Shown here: positions 28,842-36,786 of the stretch, one piece after another | How positions within the stretch are numbered: position 1 is the first letter of the stretch | How the letters are laid out: each line of letters opens with the position of its first letter | Assembly: GCF_022479115.1 (NCBI RefSeq) | Contig: NZ_CP092497.1 | Coordinates: forward strand, 6,510,001 to 6,574,000 | From: Amycolatopsis sp. EV170708-02-1 | GTDB lineage: Bacteria; Actinomycetota; Actinomycetes; Mycobacteriales; Pseudonocardiaceae | Reading direction: 5' to 3' | Length of the DNA: 64,000 nt | Translations under genes and position numbers: made by a program | Notes under the pieces: model-generated | The model's input: the letters and a program-made list of their open reading frames with translations, nothing else | Told to the model about the DNA's origin: nothing | The model's database searches: none

Positions 28842-30186
28842 GGATCCTCTCCCAATCGGTGACGGCGGCGTCGTACGCGGTGAGCTCGACCTTCGCCGCG
28901 TTCAGGTAGTGGTCGACGACCTCGTCCCCGAACGCGGACCTCGCGAGTTCGCTCCCGTCCAGCAGCGTCGCGGCCTCCCGCAGGGTGGTCGGCACGGTCG
29001 GCTTGGCGGAACCGTAGGCGTTGCCGTGGAACTCCGGCTCCAGTTCCAGCTCGTTCTCAATGCCGTGCAGCCCGGCCGCGATCAGCGCGGCCACCGCGAG
29101 GTACGGGTTCACGTCGCCACCGGGGACGCGGTTCTCGGTGCGCAGCGAGTCGCCGTGCCCGACGACCCGCAACGCGCACGTGCGGTTGTCGGTGCCCCAA
29201 GCGACGGCCGTGGGCGCGAAGCTCCCGGGCACGAAACGCTTGTAGGAGTTGATGTTCGGCGCGAAGAAGTAGGTCAGCTCACGCAGCCCGGCCAGCTGAC
29301 CGGCGAGGAAGTGCTCCATCAGCGGCGAGAACCCGCCGGGGCCGTCGCCTGCCAGGACGGGCTCGCCCGCGGCCGAGCGCAGGCTGATGTGGATATGACA
29401 GGAGTTGCCCTCGCGTTCGTTGTACTTCGCCATGAACGTGAGGCTCTTGCCCTCCTGTGCGGCGATCTCCTTGGACCCGGTCTTGTAGACGCTGTGGTTG
29501 TCGCAGGTGGTCAGCGCGTCGGCGTAGCGGAACGCGATCTCGTGCTGGCCGGGATTGCACTCGCCCTTGGCCGACTCGACGTACAGTCCCGCCCCGCCCA
29601 TGTCGTTGCGGATGCGGCGAAGCAGCGGCTCGATCCGGGCGGTGCCGAGCATCGAGTAGTCGACGTTGTACTGGTTGGCCGGGCGAAGGTCCTGATAGCG
29701 CTTGTCCCAGGCCGATTCGAAGGTGTCGTCGAAGACGATGAACTCCAGTTCGGTGCCGACGTAGGCGGCGAGACCGCGCTCGGCGAGCCTGTCGAGCTGG
29801 CCGCGCAGGATCTGGCGGGGCGAGGGGGCCACCGCGCCGCCCTGCACGCGTTCGAGGTCGGCGAGGACCAGCGCGGTGCCCTCCTGCCACGGGAGCAGGC
29901 GCAGCGTGCCGAAGTCCGGGCGCATGACGAAGTCGCCGTAGCCGGTCTCCCAGGACGACATCGCGTAGCCGTCGACGGTGTTCATGTCCACGTCGACCGC
30001 GAGGAGGTAATTGCACGCCTCGGTGGCGTGCTCGACGACCTCGTTGAGGAAGTACTCGGCGGCGCAGCGTTTGCCCTGCAGCCTGCCCTGCATGTCGGTG
30101 ATCGCCACCAGCACCGTGTCGACGGTGCCGTCCTCGACCAGTTCCCGGAGCCGATCCAGCGTGAGCATGCCGCGCCTGTTCGCCAT
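28822..30186 (-). CDS. Glutamine synthetase-like gamma-glutamyl-amine ligase (GlnA3/GlnA4 type)
   Basis: A 454-residue member of the glutamine synthetase fold that probably joins glutamate to a polyamine or ethanolamine rather than ammonia. VAITDMQGRLQGKR opens the beta-grasp domain; GTELEFIVFDDTFESAW carries the first metal Glu; NEREGNSCHIHISL is the His-containing ATP/metal strand; and NRTCALRVVGHGDSLRTENRVPGGDVNPYL matches the NRS-R-P active-site region. The residues before MANRRGM lack a good ribosome-binding site; AGGTGAGG precedes the ATG at 30186. The PuuD/ALDH/SDR genes downstream indicate amine catabolism. Streptomyces relatives act on polyamines (GlnA3) or ethanolamine (GlnA4). Confidence 0.88.
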   Translation of the reverse strand: MANRRGMLTLDRLRELVEDGTVDTVLVAITDMQGRLQGKRCAAEYFLNEVVEHATEACNYLLAVDVDMNTVDGYAMSSWETGYGDFVMRPDFGTLRLLPWQEGTALVLADLERVQGGAVAPSPRQILRGQLDRLAERGLAAYVGTELEFIVFDDTFESAWDKRYQDLRPANQYNVDYSMLGTARIEPLLRRIRNDMGGAGLYVESAKGECNPGQHEIAFRYADALTTCDNHSVYKTGSKEIAAQEGKSLTFMAKYNEREGNSCHIHISLRSAAGEPVLAGDGPGGFSPLMEHFLAGQLAGLRELTYFFAPNINSYKRFVPGSFAPTAVAWGTDNRTCALRVVGHGDSLRTENRVPGGDVNPYLAVAALIAAGLHGIENELELEPEFHGNAYGSAKPTVPTTLREAATLLDGSELARSAFGDEVVDHYLNAAKVELTAYDAAVTDWERIRGFERL

Positions 30187-30414
30187 CAGCCTCACCTAAA
30201 GGTTCGAAGCGGTACCTTTGCGGGTTCTTCCTACCGGGTCGGCCGAACCCGGTCAACTCGGTCAATGGTCTGGTTCGTTATCCATTGCTGACCGTAGGTG
30301 ATCCCTGGGCGGATTGTCTGCGATGCCCGGCTGAGAAGATGCTGTGAATCCCGCCGCACCGGGAGGAGATCCGCGCATCCGGGACGTTGTACGGATCAAG
30401 AGAGGTGAGAAGGA

Positions 30415-30939
30415 ATGACACAGGCATTCACGCAGCAGACCACGTTCACCGAGCCCCAGGGGCGGGCTCAGCTCCCGACGCTGCCCAGCGGGTGGCCGAT
30501 CGGCTCCTACGAGTCGTACTCCGAAGCGCAGCGTGCCGTCGACCACCTCGCGGGAACGGATTTCCCGATCACGGACGTGACCATCGTCGGGGTCGAGCCG
30601 ATCCTCGTCGAGCGCATCGCGGGACGGATGGGCTGGAGCAAGGTGCTGACCAGCTCGGCGCTGTCCGGCGCGATGTTCGGTGTGTTCCTCGGGCTCGTGC
30701 TGAGCCTGCTGAACCCGGGCGCCGGGCTGGTGCCGATCATCGTCGGCCTGGTCGGCGGTATCGGGTTCAACCTGCTGTTCGGCGCGCTGGGCTACGCGTC
30801 GTCGAAGAACAAGCGAGGGTTCATCTCGCAGAGCCAGCTGGTCGCCCGGCGTTACGACGTCCTGGCCCAGCCGCGCAACGCCGAGAAGGGCCGCGCCCTG
30901 CTGGCCGACCTGGCCGCCAGGAGCGCGTTCAACCACTGA
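30415..30939 (+). CDS. General stress protein, YflT/GSP17M-like domain with membrane hairpin
   Basis: A 174-residue protein. The N-terminal domain (LPSGWPIGSYESYSEAQRAVDHL, DFPITDVTIVGVEP) matches the small alpha/beta domain of heat-induced stress proteins such as Bacillus YflT. Two strongly hydrophobic helices (about 80-125) follow, then a short charged tail. GAAGGA precedes the ATG. The gene is monocistronic and convergent with aspS across a strong hairpin. The molecular role of this family is not known. Confidence 0.8.
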   Translation: MTQAFTQQTTFTEPQGRAQLPTLPSGWPIGSYESYSEAQRAVDHLAGTDFPITDVTIVGVEPILVERIAGRMGWSKVLTSSALSGAMFGVFLGLVLSLLNPGAGLVPIIVGLVGGIGFNLLFGALGYASSKNKRGFISQSQLVARRYDVLAQPRNAEKGRALLADLAARSAFNH

Positions 30940-30950
30940 GCCTCACCCCA

Positions 30951-30987
30951 CGCGAGCCGGCACCTCTCCGCGAGGTGCCGGCTCGCG
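30951..30987. terminator. Bidirectional hairpin terminator
   Basis: GCGAGCCGGCACCTC and GAGGTGCCGGCTCGC form a perfect GC-rich stem with a 5-nt loop between the stops of the stress gene and the convergent aspS-like gene. There is no U-tract, as is usual in actinomycetes. Confidence 0.8.
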
Positions 30988-30991
30988 GCTT

Positions 30992-32245
30992 TCACGGGGT
31001 CAGGCGGTGCAGGTCTCGCGGGAAGAGCGTCGCCTGACGGACGTTGGGCAGCCCGAGCAGCCGGGCCGTCCAGCGTTCGAGCCCGAGCGCGAACCCGCCG
31101 TGCGGCGGCATCCCGTGCGCGAAGACGGCCAGGTAGTCCCGGTACGGCTCGGTGGATTCCCCGCGTGCCGTCAGCGCGGCGACATAGTCCGCGTGCCGGT
31201 GCAGCCGCTGTCCCCCGGTCACCAGTTCCAGCCCGCGGAAGAGCAGGTCGAAACTGTTGGAGTACCCGGGCCGCGCCGGTTCCGGATGCGTATAGAACGG
31301 CCGCTTCTCCATCGGATACCCGGTGACGAACAGGAACTCGGATCCGTGTTCGCGCAGTGCCCACTCCGAAAGCAGCCGCTCGTGCGCGGGCGCGAGGTCG
31401 GGCTCGCCGCGCGGGTCTTCGCCCGACAGCCGCGCGATCAGCTCCTGAGCCGCCGCGAAATGGATCTCCGGGATCTCCTCGGGTACTTCGACCCCCGTCT
31501 CCGGAACCGCGGCGGCCATTCCCGCGATCACTTCCCGCAGCACCGCCATGACGTCGCGATGGTCGTCGATGAAGCCGAGTTCGGCGTCCAGGCTCGTGTA
31601 CTGCGCGAGATGCCGCGCGGTGTCGTGCGGCTCGGCGCGGAAGACCGGGCCGACCTCGTAGACCCGTTCGAAAACCCCGACCAGTGCCTGTTTGTAGAAC
31701 TGCGGGGACTGCGCCAGAAAGGCCCGGCGGCCGAAGTAGTCGATGCCGAAGACGTTCGCGCCGGACTCCGTGGCCGACGAGACGATCTTGGGCGTATGGA
31801 CTTCGGTGAACCCGAGCCCGTCCAACGCCGACCGGAACCCGGCGACGCTCGCCGCCGCGATCGCGAAGACCTCTTTCAGCCGCGGATGCCGCAACGCGAC
31901 GGCGGCGTTGTCCAGCACCGTGGGCAATGCGGCGGGCACCGACGGACGGTAGAGGTCGAACGGCGGTGGTTCGGCCGGCTCGGAAAGCAGCCTGACAGAC
32001 GGCTCGGTGAGTTCCAGGCCGCCCGGCGCCTGAGGATTCGCGGTGACGAGACCTTCGACCTCGACGACGGTCTCCTCCGGTGGGACGCCGGGTTCGGCGA
32101 GGACCACCTGCACGAGTCCGGAGCGGTCCCGGATCACGAGGAAGGTGACGGTTTTCAGGCGGCGCCGGCGGTGCACCCAGCCGGCGATACGGACGCGGCC
32201 ACCGACGTGCCGGGGCAGGTCGGCGGCGAGGACACGCGAGATCAT
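30992..32245 (-). CDS. aspS2: Archaeal-type aspartyl-tRNA synthetase (AspRS2, possibly non-discriminating)
   Basis: A 417-residue class IIb synthetase, far shorter than the usual bacterial AspRS (about 590 aa) because the GAD insertion is absent, as in archaeal and Deinococcus AspRS2 enzymes. The anticodon-binding OB fold is RVRIAGWVHRRRRLKTVTFL; motif 1 is GFTEVHTPKI; then SPQFYKQ; motif 2 is YEVGPVFRAE; motif 3 is GGFALGLERWTARLLGL. H25 sits where, as I recall, non-discriminating archaeal enzymes carry His and tRNA-Asp-specific ones Trp; if so it may charge tRNA-Asn too. GGAG precedes the ATG. A T-box with an Asp specifier lies upstream. Confidence 0.88.
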   Translation of the reverse strand: MISRVLAADLPRHVGGRVRIAGWVHRRRRLKTVTFLVIRDRSGLVQVVLAEPGVPPEETVVEVEGLVTANPQAPGGLELTEPSVRLLSEPAEPPPFDLYRPSVPAALPTVLDNAAVALRHPRLKEVFAIAAASVAGFRSALDGLGFTEVHTPKIVSSATESGANVFGIDYFGRRAFLAQSPQFYKQALVGVFERVYEVGPVFRAEPHDTARHLAQYTSLDAELGFIDDHRDVMAVLREVIAGMAAAVPETGVEVPEEIPEIHFAAAQELIARLSGEDPRGEPDLAPAHERLLSEWALREHGSEFLFVTGYPMEKRPFYTHPEPARPGYSNSFDLLFRGLELVTGGQRLHRHADYVAALTARGESTEPYRDYLAVFAHGMPPHGGFALGLERWTARLLGLPNVRQATLFPRDLHRLTP

Positions 32246-32248
32246 CAC

Positions 32249-32500
32249 AACTCCAGTACGGATGTGCGCGACCCCTTGGGAGTGCGGGCGAGAAGGGAAC
32301 TCGCGGTACCACCGCACTTTCGCCGCCGTGAGCGGCGGCCTCGAAGGCCCGTGACGAGGGCCGGACGGCGGGGCATGGGGCGCGGACGCCGTTCCTCCCC
32401 GCACTCGGGAGGGTCTTCACCGAAAGGCGCGAGGCCGCCTTCACAGCTACCGGCGGCTCTCTGGGCTCGCGTGATCTCTCGGCTACTCGTCTCCGTCAGC
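32249..32500 (-). promoter_or_regulatory. T-box riboswitch with GAC (Asp) specifier
   Basis: Read on the minus strand: GGAG basal strand and AGTA loop-E motif (32487-32484); CGCGAG stem; AGAGAG bulge motif; terminal-loop motif GGTAGCTGTGAA between GCCGCC and GGCGGC arms; CTCGCG; then GTGAA followed by specifier GAC (32415-32413) and CTCC closing the base. The 3' element contains the T-box core TGGTACC (32311-32305) inside a GTGCGG/CCGCAC stem. ACTCC after this stem can pair with the GGAGT of the aspS2 ribosome-binding site, implying translational control as in other actinobacterial T-boxes. The discriminator-pairing base is U rather than the C expected for G73 of tRNA-Asp. Confidence 0.85.
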
Positions 32501-32547
32501 GCGTTGCCCCGGAGGTTACGTCCCCTTCGGCGCTTCCCGCATCCGCA

Positions 32548-32604
32548 TTTCGTCCTCTGGATGCGGTAGTCGGCGACGCGAACTACCGCATCCGGAGGAC
32601 GAAA
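32548..32604. repeat. Family B inverted repeat, copy 3
   Basis: TTTCGTCCTCTGGATGCGGT plus AGT pairs with ACTACCGCATCCGGAGGACG plus AAA around a short loop, with one G-U. It lies between the stop of the HAAS gene and the T-box leader of aspS2, both on the minus strand, so it likely terminates the padR-HAAS operon. Confidence 0.85.
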
Positions 32605-32647
32605 CGCGGGTGGAGGCGCCCCCGACAGCCGCCTCCACCCGGACCAC

Positions 32648-33895
32648 CTAGCGCGTCGGCTGGGTGGGGTTCGACGGCGGCGCCACGGAGGACGACGGCG
32701 GCGCCTGGGCGGTCGTCGAAGGCGGCACCGGCGCACCCTTCGGGATCGCCGCGCTGAACGGCACTTCGGCCTTCTCCTGGCAATAACTCCGGGAACCGTT
32801 GTAGCCGTTGAGGTTTCCGTCGTTGTCCTGGACTCCCCGTTCGAGCCGCGGCCGCGGATAGCGGTTGTCGTCGCCGATCCTCCGCTTCTCGCCCGTGCTC
32901 CGCTCGCAGGCGTACCGGGTCGTGCTGAGCGGACGGCCGTTCTCGTCGTAGAGGTAGATCTCGGTCAGCGGCTTGCCCTCGGCGTCGAACGCGTAGATGT
33001 TCTCCACGTCCTGGCTGCCGTACATCAACTGCGGGTTGCCGTAGTTGTCGTTGTAGCTCGGCGTGTAGCCACTGTTGTAGGAACCGTTGCCGTAGGAGCG
33101 TTTCGCGATCAGATCGACCGCCGCGCCCGCCCCGCCGAGCATGCTGCCGATGACGAACGCCGAGATCGGCACGGCCAGCCACAGCAGCCGCCGGTCGGTC
33201 TTCAGTTTCGGCCCCGCCCAGACCACCGCGACGGCGGCCAGCAGCATCAGCGGCAGCAACAGCACGGCCTCGGTGTCGCGGAGCACGAGCAGCAGGCCGA
33301 AGATGACCAGCACCGCCGCGCACAGCACCCACCACGCCGGTTTGAGCGTGCGGAAGTAGTTGATTCCCTTGCCGTTCCGGTTGTTCTGGAACGAGGTCGC
33401 GATCTCGCGGAGCTTCACCACCTCGGGCAGCTCCGTGATCGGCGCGACTCCCTTACGCACCACGTAGGCGACGCTGATCGCGAGCACGGGTGCGACGAAA
33501 AGCAGGCCCAGCAACGGTTCCACCCGCACCCACACCGCGGCCGCGAAGCCGAACAACGCGAAACCGCCGACGGAGAACACCAAGCCCCAGAACGCGAACC
33601 GCGCTCCGCCGATCCCGGTCTTCACCTTCAGCACGGTGGTCTTGTCGCCCGCGTCGGGCGGACGCGGCGGGTAGCCACCGGACGCCCGCAATTCCGCGGC
33701 GTAGCCTTCCGGGCTTCCCAACCGCTCGATCAAGGCGTCGACCTTGGGGTTCTCCCCCAGCTCCGCCTCCATCTCGGCGAGATGAGGCCGGACGTCTTCG
33801 AGGATCTCCTCGACTTCGCTCTCGGGCAGGTCGGCGAGCGCGCTCCTGACCCTCGCCAGATACACCCGCACGGCGGTCGGATTCTGCGTGCTCAT
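32648..33895 (-). CDS. HAAS-domain membrane protein partnered with PadR
   Basis: A 415-residue protein. The first 75 residues (VRVYLARVRSALADLPESEVEEILEDVRPHLAEMEAELG, then IERLGSPEGYAAELR) form the alpha-helical HAAS-type domain commonly encoded next to PadR regulators. Five or six membrane helices follow (about 100-265). The last 150 residues are a polar, Tyr/Asn-rich region (NGSYNSGYTPSYNDNYG) plus an outward-facing beta-like domain with two cysteines, ending in a Pro/Thr/Ser tail. Its ATG overlaps the padR stop (ATGA). The function is unknown. Confidence 0.8.
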   Translation of the reverse strand: MSTQNPTAVRVYLARVRSALADLPESEVEEILEDVRPHLAEMEAELGENPKVDALIERLGSPEGYAAELRASGGYPPRPPDAGDKTTVLKVKTGIGGARFAFWGLVFSVGGFALFGFAAAVWVRVEPLLGLLFVAPVLAISVAYVVRKGVAPITELPEVVKLREIATSFQNNRNGKGINYFRTLKPAWWVLCAAVLVIFGLLLVLRDTEAVLLLPLMLLAAVAVVWAGPKLKTDRRLLWLAVPISAFVIGSMLGGAGAAVDLIAKRSYGNGSYNSGYTPSYNDNYGNPQLMYGSQDVENIYAFDAEGKPLTEIYLYDENGRPLSTTRYACERSTGEKRRIGDDNRYPRPRLERGVQDNDGNLNGYNGSRSYCQEKAEVPFSAAIPKGAPVPPSTTAQAPPSSSVAPPSNPTQPTR

Positions 33896-34215
33896 GCTGC
33901 CTCTCCCAACAGGCTGTTCATTGTCGTGGCGAAAGTCCGCCAGGTCTGCCCCGACTCTTCGAGGCGCTGACGACCCGGCTCGTTGAGGCTGTAGTACTTG
34001 CGGTGCGGGCCTTCCTCGCTCGGCACCACGTACGACGTCAGCAGGCCCGCCTTGTACAGCCGCCGGAGCGTCCCGTACACCGAAGCGTCGCCCACTTCCT
34101 GCAACCCCGCGATACGGAGTCTTCGGAGTACGTCGTAGCCGTAGCCGTCCTCTCCGCGAAGCACCGCGAGAACGGCGAGGTCCAGCACGCCTTTGAGTAG
34201 CTGACTGATCTCCAC
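33892..34215 (-). CDS. PadR-family transcriptional regulator
   Basis: A 107-residue winged-helix repressor beginning VEISQLLKGVLDLAVLAVL. YGYDVLRRL, ASVYGTLRRLYKAGLL and the wing SEEGPHRKYYSLNEPGRQRL are classic PadR features. The GTG at 34215 is preferred because GGGAGG lies 9 nt upstream; the ATG at 34242 would include that site in the coding region. It is co-transcribed with the HAAS gene and is divergent from the GntR-ABC operon, so the 165-bp region between them holds both promoters. Confidence 0.88.
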   Translation of the reverse strand: MEISQLLKGVLDLAVLAVLRGEDGYGYDVLRRLRIAGLQEVGDASVYGTLRRLYKAGLLTSYVVPSEEGPHRKYYSLNEPGRQRLEESGQTWRTFATTMNSLLGEAA

Positions 34216-34300
34216 AGTCGCGTCCCTCCCAGTCTTACGCAACAGAAGGTACCACGCATTGCACAGTAGTGCGCACGGCGGAAGCCACTTGCGTCCATCG

Positions 34301-34338
34301 GGTGGTTCATGGGTTACTTAGTCCAGTAATGAACCACC
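34301..34338. promoter_or_regulatory. Nested inverted-repeat operator of the ytrA-like operon
   Basis: Outer arms GGTGGTTCAT (34301-34310) and ATGAACCACC (34329-34338) are perfect. Inside them TTACT and AGTAA form a second symmetric pair around TAGTCC. YtrA-type GntR repressors bind this kind of site upstream of their own ABC operon. It lies 41 bp before the GTG of the regulator. Confidence 0.6.
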
Positions 34339-34379
34339 GCACCCCGTGAGGGTGCCCGAAGACTGGGGACGGAGGTGTC

Positions 34380-34757
34380 GTGCTCGACGAAGGAACACCC
34401 CTGTTCGTGCAGATCGCCGAACAGATCGCCGACGACATCGCCGAGGGAAGCCTGGCCGAGGGGGAACGCGTGCCGTCAACCAACGAACTCGCCGCCTTCT
34501 ACCGGATCAATCCGGCGACGGCGGCCAAGGGGATCAACCTGCTCGCCGACGACGGCCTGCTCGAAAAACGGCGCGGTATCGGCATGTTCGTCGCCGCCGG
34601 CGCGCGGCAGAAGCTGCTCACCGACCGGCGGCAGCGGTTCGCCGAGCAGTACCTCGACCCGATGCTCATCGAAGCGAAGCGCCTCGGCATCGACGACGAA
34701 ACCCTGATCTCGCTCATCCGCGGGAACGGACACCGGAACGGAGGACCCGCCGCATGA
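34380..34757 (+). CDS. GntR-family regulator, YtrA subfamily
   Basis: A 125-residue short GntR protein. PLFVQIAEQIADDIAEGSLAEGERVPSTNELAAFYRINPATAAKGINLL is the winged helix; a brief dimerisation tail follows, as in YtrA. The GTG is supported by GGAGGTG. Its stop overlaps the ATG of the ABC ATPase (ATGA). YtrA-type regulators repress neighbouring ABC transporters and are often released by cell-wall-active compounds. The inducer here is unknown. Confidence 0.9.
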   Translation: MLDEGTPLFVQIAEQIADDIAEGSLAEGERVPSTNELAAFYRINPATAAKGINLLADDGLLEKRRGIGMFVAAGARQKLLTDRRQRFAEQYLDPMLIEAKRLGIDDETLISLIRGNGHRNGGPAA

Positions 34758-35641
34758 CGCCGACCATTTCGACCACCGGCCTGACCCGGCGCTACGGCGA
34801 CCACACCGCGCTCGGCGATGTCTCGGTCGACATCGAAGAAGGCAAGATCACCGGCCTGCTGGGCCGCAACGGCGCGGGCAAGAGCACCTTCCTGCGCATC
34901 GTCACCGCACAGGAGTTCGCCAGCGCCGGCTCGGTCCGCGTGTTCGGCGAGACCCCGGTCGAGAACGAACGGGTGCTGCGGCGCCTGGTGCTCGTCCGCG
35001 AAGACCAGCAGTTCCCGGACTTCAAGGTGAAGCACGCCCTTTCGGCGGCGTCGTGGTTCTACCCGAACTGGGACGCGGAACTGGCCGAAACCCTGCTCCG
35101 CGACTTCGACCTGCCGACGAAACGCCCGATCAAGAAGCTCTCGCGAGGGATGCGTTCGGCGCTGTCGATCACGATCGGGCTCGCGGCACGAGCGGAACTC
35201 ACGCTGCTCGACGAGCCGTACGCGGGCCTGGACGCCGTCGCGCGTCAACTGTTCTACGACCGGTTGCTCGACGACTATTCGGCCCATCCCCGCACGATCC
35301 TGCTCTCCACGCACCTGATCGACGAGGTCGCCGATCTGCTGGAGCACGTGGTGATGATCGACAAGGGCCGTGTCGTCCTCGACGCGCCCGCCGACGAACT
35401 GCGCGGCACGGCCGTCACGGTTTCCGGCCCCGCCCTCGCGGTGGACGACTTCGTCTCCGGCCGCCGGGTGCTGCACCGCCGCAAGATCGGGTCGCGGGCT
35501 TCGGTCACCGTCGCCGACGCGCTCGACCCCTCCGCCAAGGCGAAGGCGAAAGCCCTGCACCTGAAGCTGGAGCCGCTTTCCTTGCAGCAGTTGATGGTGC
35601 ACACCTCCAACGGACAGACCGCAGAGGAGGCGTCCGCATGA
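34754..35641 (+). CDS. ABC transporter ATP-binding protein
   Basis: A 295-residue ATPase of the drug/lantibiotic-export or YtrB type. Walker A is GRNGAGKST near residue 39, the signature is the variant LSRGMRS, and Walker B is LTLLDEPYAGLDA, followed by LSTHLIDEVADLLEHVV. It overlaps ytrA by 4 bp at the start and the permease by 4 bp at the end. The three proteins form a typical YtrA-regulated exporter. Confidence 0.92.
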   Translation: MTPTISTTGLTRRYGDHTALGDVSVDIEEGKITGLLGRNGAGKSTFLRIVTAQEFASAGSVRVFGETPVENERVLRRLVLVREDQQFPDFKVKHALSAASWFYPNWDAELAETLLRDFDLPTKRPIKKLSRGMRSALSITIGLAARAELTLLDEPYAGLDAVARQLFYDRLLDDYSAHPRTILLSTHLIDEVADLLEHVVMIDKGRVVLDAPADELRGTAVTVSGPALAVDDFVSGRRVLHRRKIGSRASVTVADALDPSAKAKAKALHLKLEPLSLQQLMVHTSNGQTAEEASA

Positions 35642-36327
35642 ACACCCTGGTCAACGTCGCGCGCTACCACCTGGTGGACCGGCTCCAGTACGTCGTCCTC
35701 CCGGTCGGCATCACGTTCTTCGCCTTCGGGGTGAACCTCGCGATCTTCTCGCTTCTCCCCGAGACACCCGAGGAGAACTACTCCGGCGGCCTGTTCACGC
35801 TGTTCGTGTTCATGCTCGTCTGCGGCGCCTTGAGCATGACGAAATCGCTCCCGTTCGGCCTCGCGCTGGGCGTGTCGAGGCGGTCCTACTATCTGGGGAC
35901 GCTCCTGCTGGTCGCCGGGCTCTCGGCGCTGTACGCGGTGGGGATCGCCGTGTTCCAGGTGGTCGAAGACGCGACCGGGGGCTGGGGGCTCGGGCTCAAC
36001 TATTTCCGCGTTCCCTGGTTGCTCGACGGTCCCTGGTACCTGACCCTGCTCACCTCGTTCGTGTTCCTGGTGCTGATGTTCGTCTACGGCATGTGGTACG
36101 GCCTGATCTACCGGCGCGCCGCGGTGGTCGGTGTCGTCCTGTTCGGCGCGGCGCAGGTGCTGGTGGTGCTGGGCGCGGTGCTGCTGCTCAGCTGGACCGA
36201 TTCCTGGTCGAAGCTCGGCACGTTCTTCAGCACGCTGACCGTCGGCGGGATGACCGGGGTGCTCGCGCTGCTGGTCTGCCTCGCCGGAGCGGGCGGCTTC
36301 GCCACGATGCGCCGCGTCACCGTCTGA
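35638..36327 (+). CDS. ABC transporter permease
   Basis: A 229-residue integral membrane protein with six hydrophobic segments (roughly 20-40, 55-75, 85-110, 135-160, 165-190, 200-220) and no ATPase motif. It starts MNTLVNVARYHLVDRLQYVV, overlapping the ATPase gene (ATGA). This is the membrane partner of the ATPase just upstream. No substrate-binding protein is present, so export is more likely than import. Confidence 0.85.
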   Translation: MNTLVNVARYHLVDRLQYVVLPVGITFFAFGVNLAIFSLLPETPEENYSGGLFTLFVFMLVCGALSMTKSLPFGLALGVSRRSYYLGTLLLVAGLSALYAVGIAVFQVVEDATGGWGLGLNYFRVPWLLDGPWYLTLLTSFVFLVLMFVYGMWYGLIYRRAAVVGVVLFGAAQVLVVLGAVLLLSWTDSWSKLGTFFSTLTVGGMTGVLALLVCLAGAGGFATMRRVTV

Positions 36328-36355
36328 GAGTCCTTTCACACCAAGGAGTTCCGTC

Positions 36356-36703
36356 ATGGCCGTGGCTCATGTGGTGCTGTCGGTGCTGCTGATCGCGATC
36401 TTCGCCGTACTGGGGGTGGCGAAGGTCCTGCGTCAGCCGGCGTTGGTCTCCCGGACCGAGAGGCTCGGCTTCTCGGTCCGGGGGATCCAAGGGATCGGCG
36501 CGCTCGAGATCGCCGGGGCGGCGGGCCTGGCGGCCGGATTCTTCTGGCCGCCGCTCGGGATCGCCGCGGCGATCGGCCTGGTGGCGCTGCTGATCGGGGC
36601 GGCGATCTCCCACGCCCGGGCGGGCGACGGGATCAAGGACATCGCCCCGCCCGTCTGGCTCGCGCTGATCTCCGCGGCGGCCGCCGTCACCGCGATCGTC
36701 TAG
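36356..36703 (+). CDS. DoxX-like small membrane protein
   Basis: A 115-residue protein with four hydrophobic helices: HVVLSVLLIAIFAVLGVAKV at the start, IGALEIAGAAGLAAGFFWPPLGIAAAIGLVALLIGA in the middle, and a C-terminal helix. The pattern matches the DoxX/DoxX-like family, whose roles are mostly unclear (some support redox balance). AAGGAG precedes the ATG 28 bp after the permease, so it is probably the last gene of the ytrA operon. Confidence 0.8.
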   Translation: MAVAHVVLSVLLIAIFAVLGVAKVLRQPALVSRTERLGFSVRGIQGIGALEIAGAAGLAAGFFWPPLGIAAAIGLVALLIGAAISHARAGDGIKDIAPPVWLALISAAAAVTAIV

Positions 36704-36707
36704 GCGG

Positions 36708-36786
36708 AACTCGCGTACTTGGGCCCGTAACTCGCGTGCTTGAAGGCGTCATACACGAGTTACGGCTCAAAGCACGCGAGTTGCGG
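36708..36786. repeat. Family A palindromic repeat, copy 3
   Basis: Left half: AACTCGCGTA and CGTAACTCGCGTG, 21 bp apart. Right half: CACGAGTTACGG and CACGCGAGTTGCGG, also 21 bp apart. It lies between the convergent doxX and MAB_1171c genes. The right half encodes the final residues and TGA stop of the MAB_1171c protein. Confidence 0.85.

Noticed and set aside
30176..30199. Second iron box: TTAGGTGAGGCTGATGG before the glutamine synthetase-like gene.
   Set aside because: Only the first half fits the IdeR consensus; the rest is the ribosome-binding site and start codon.
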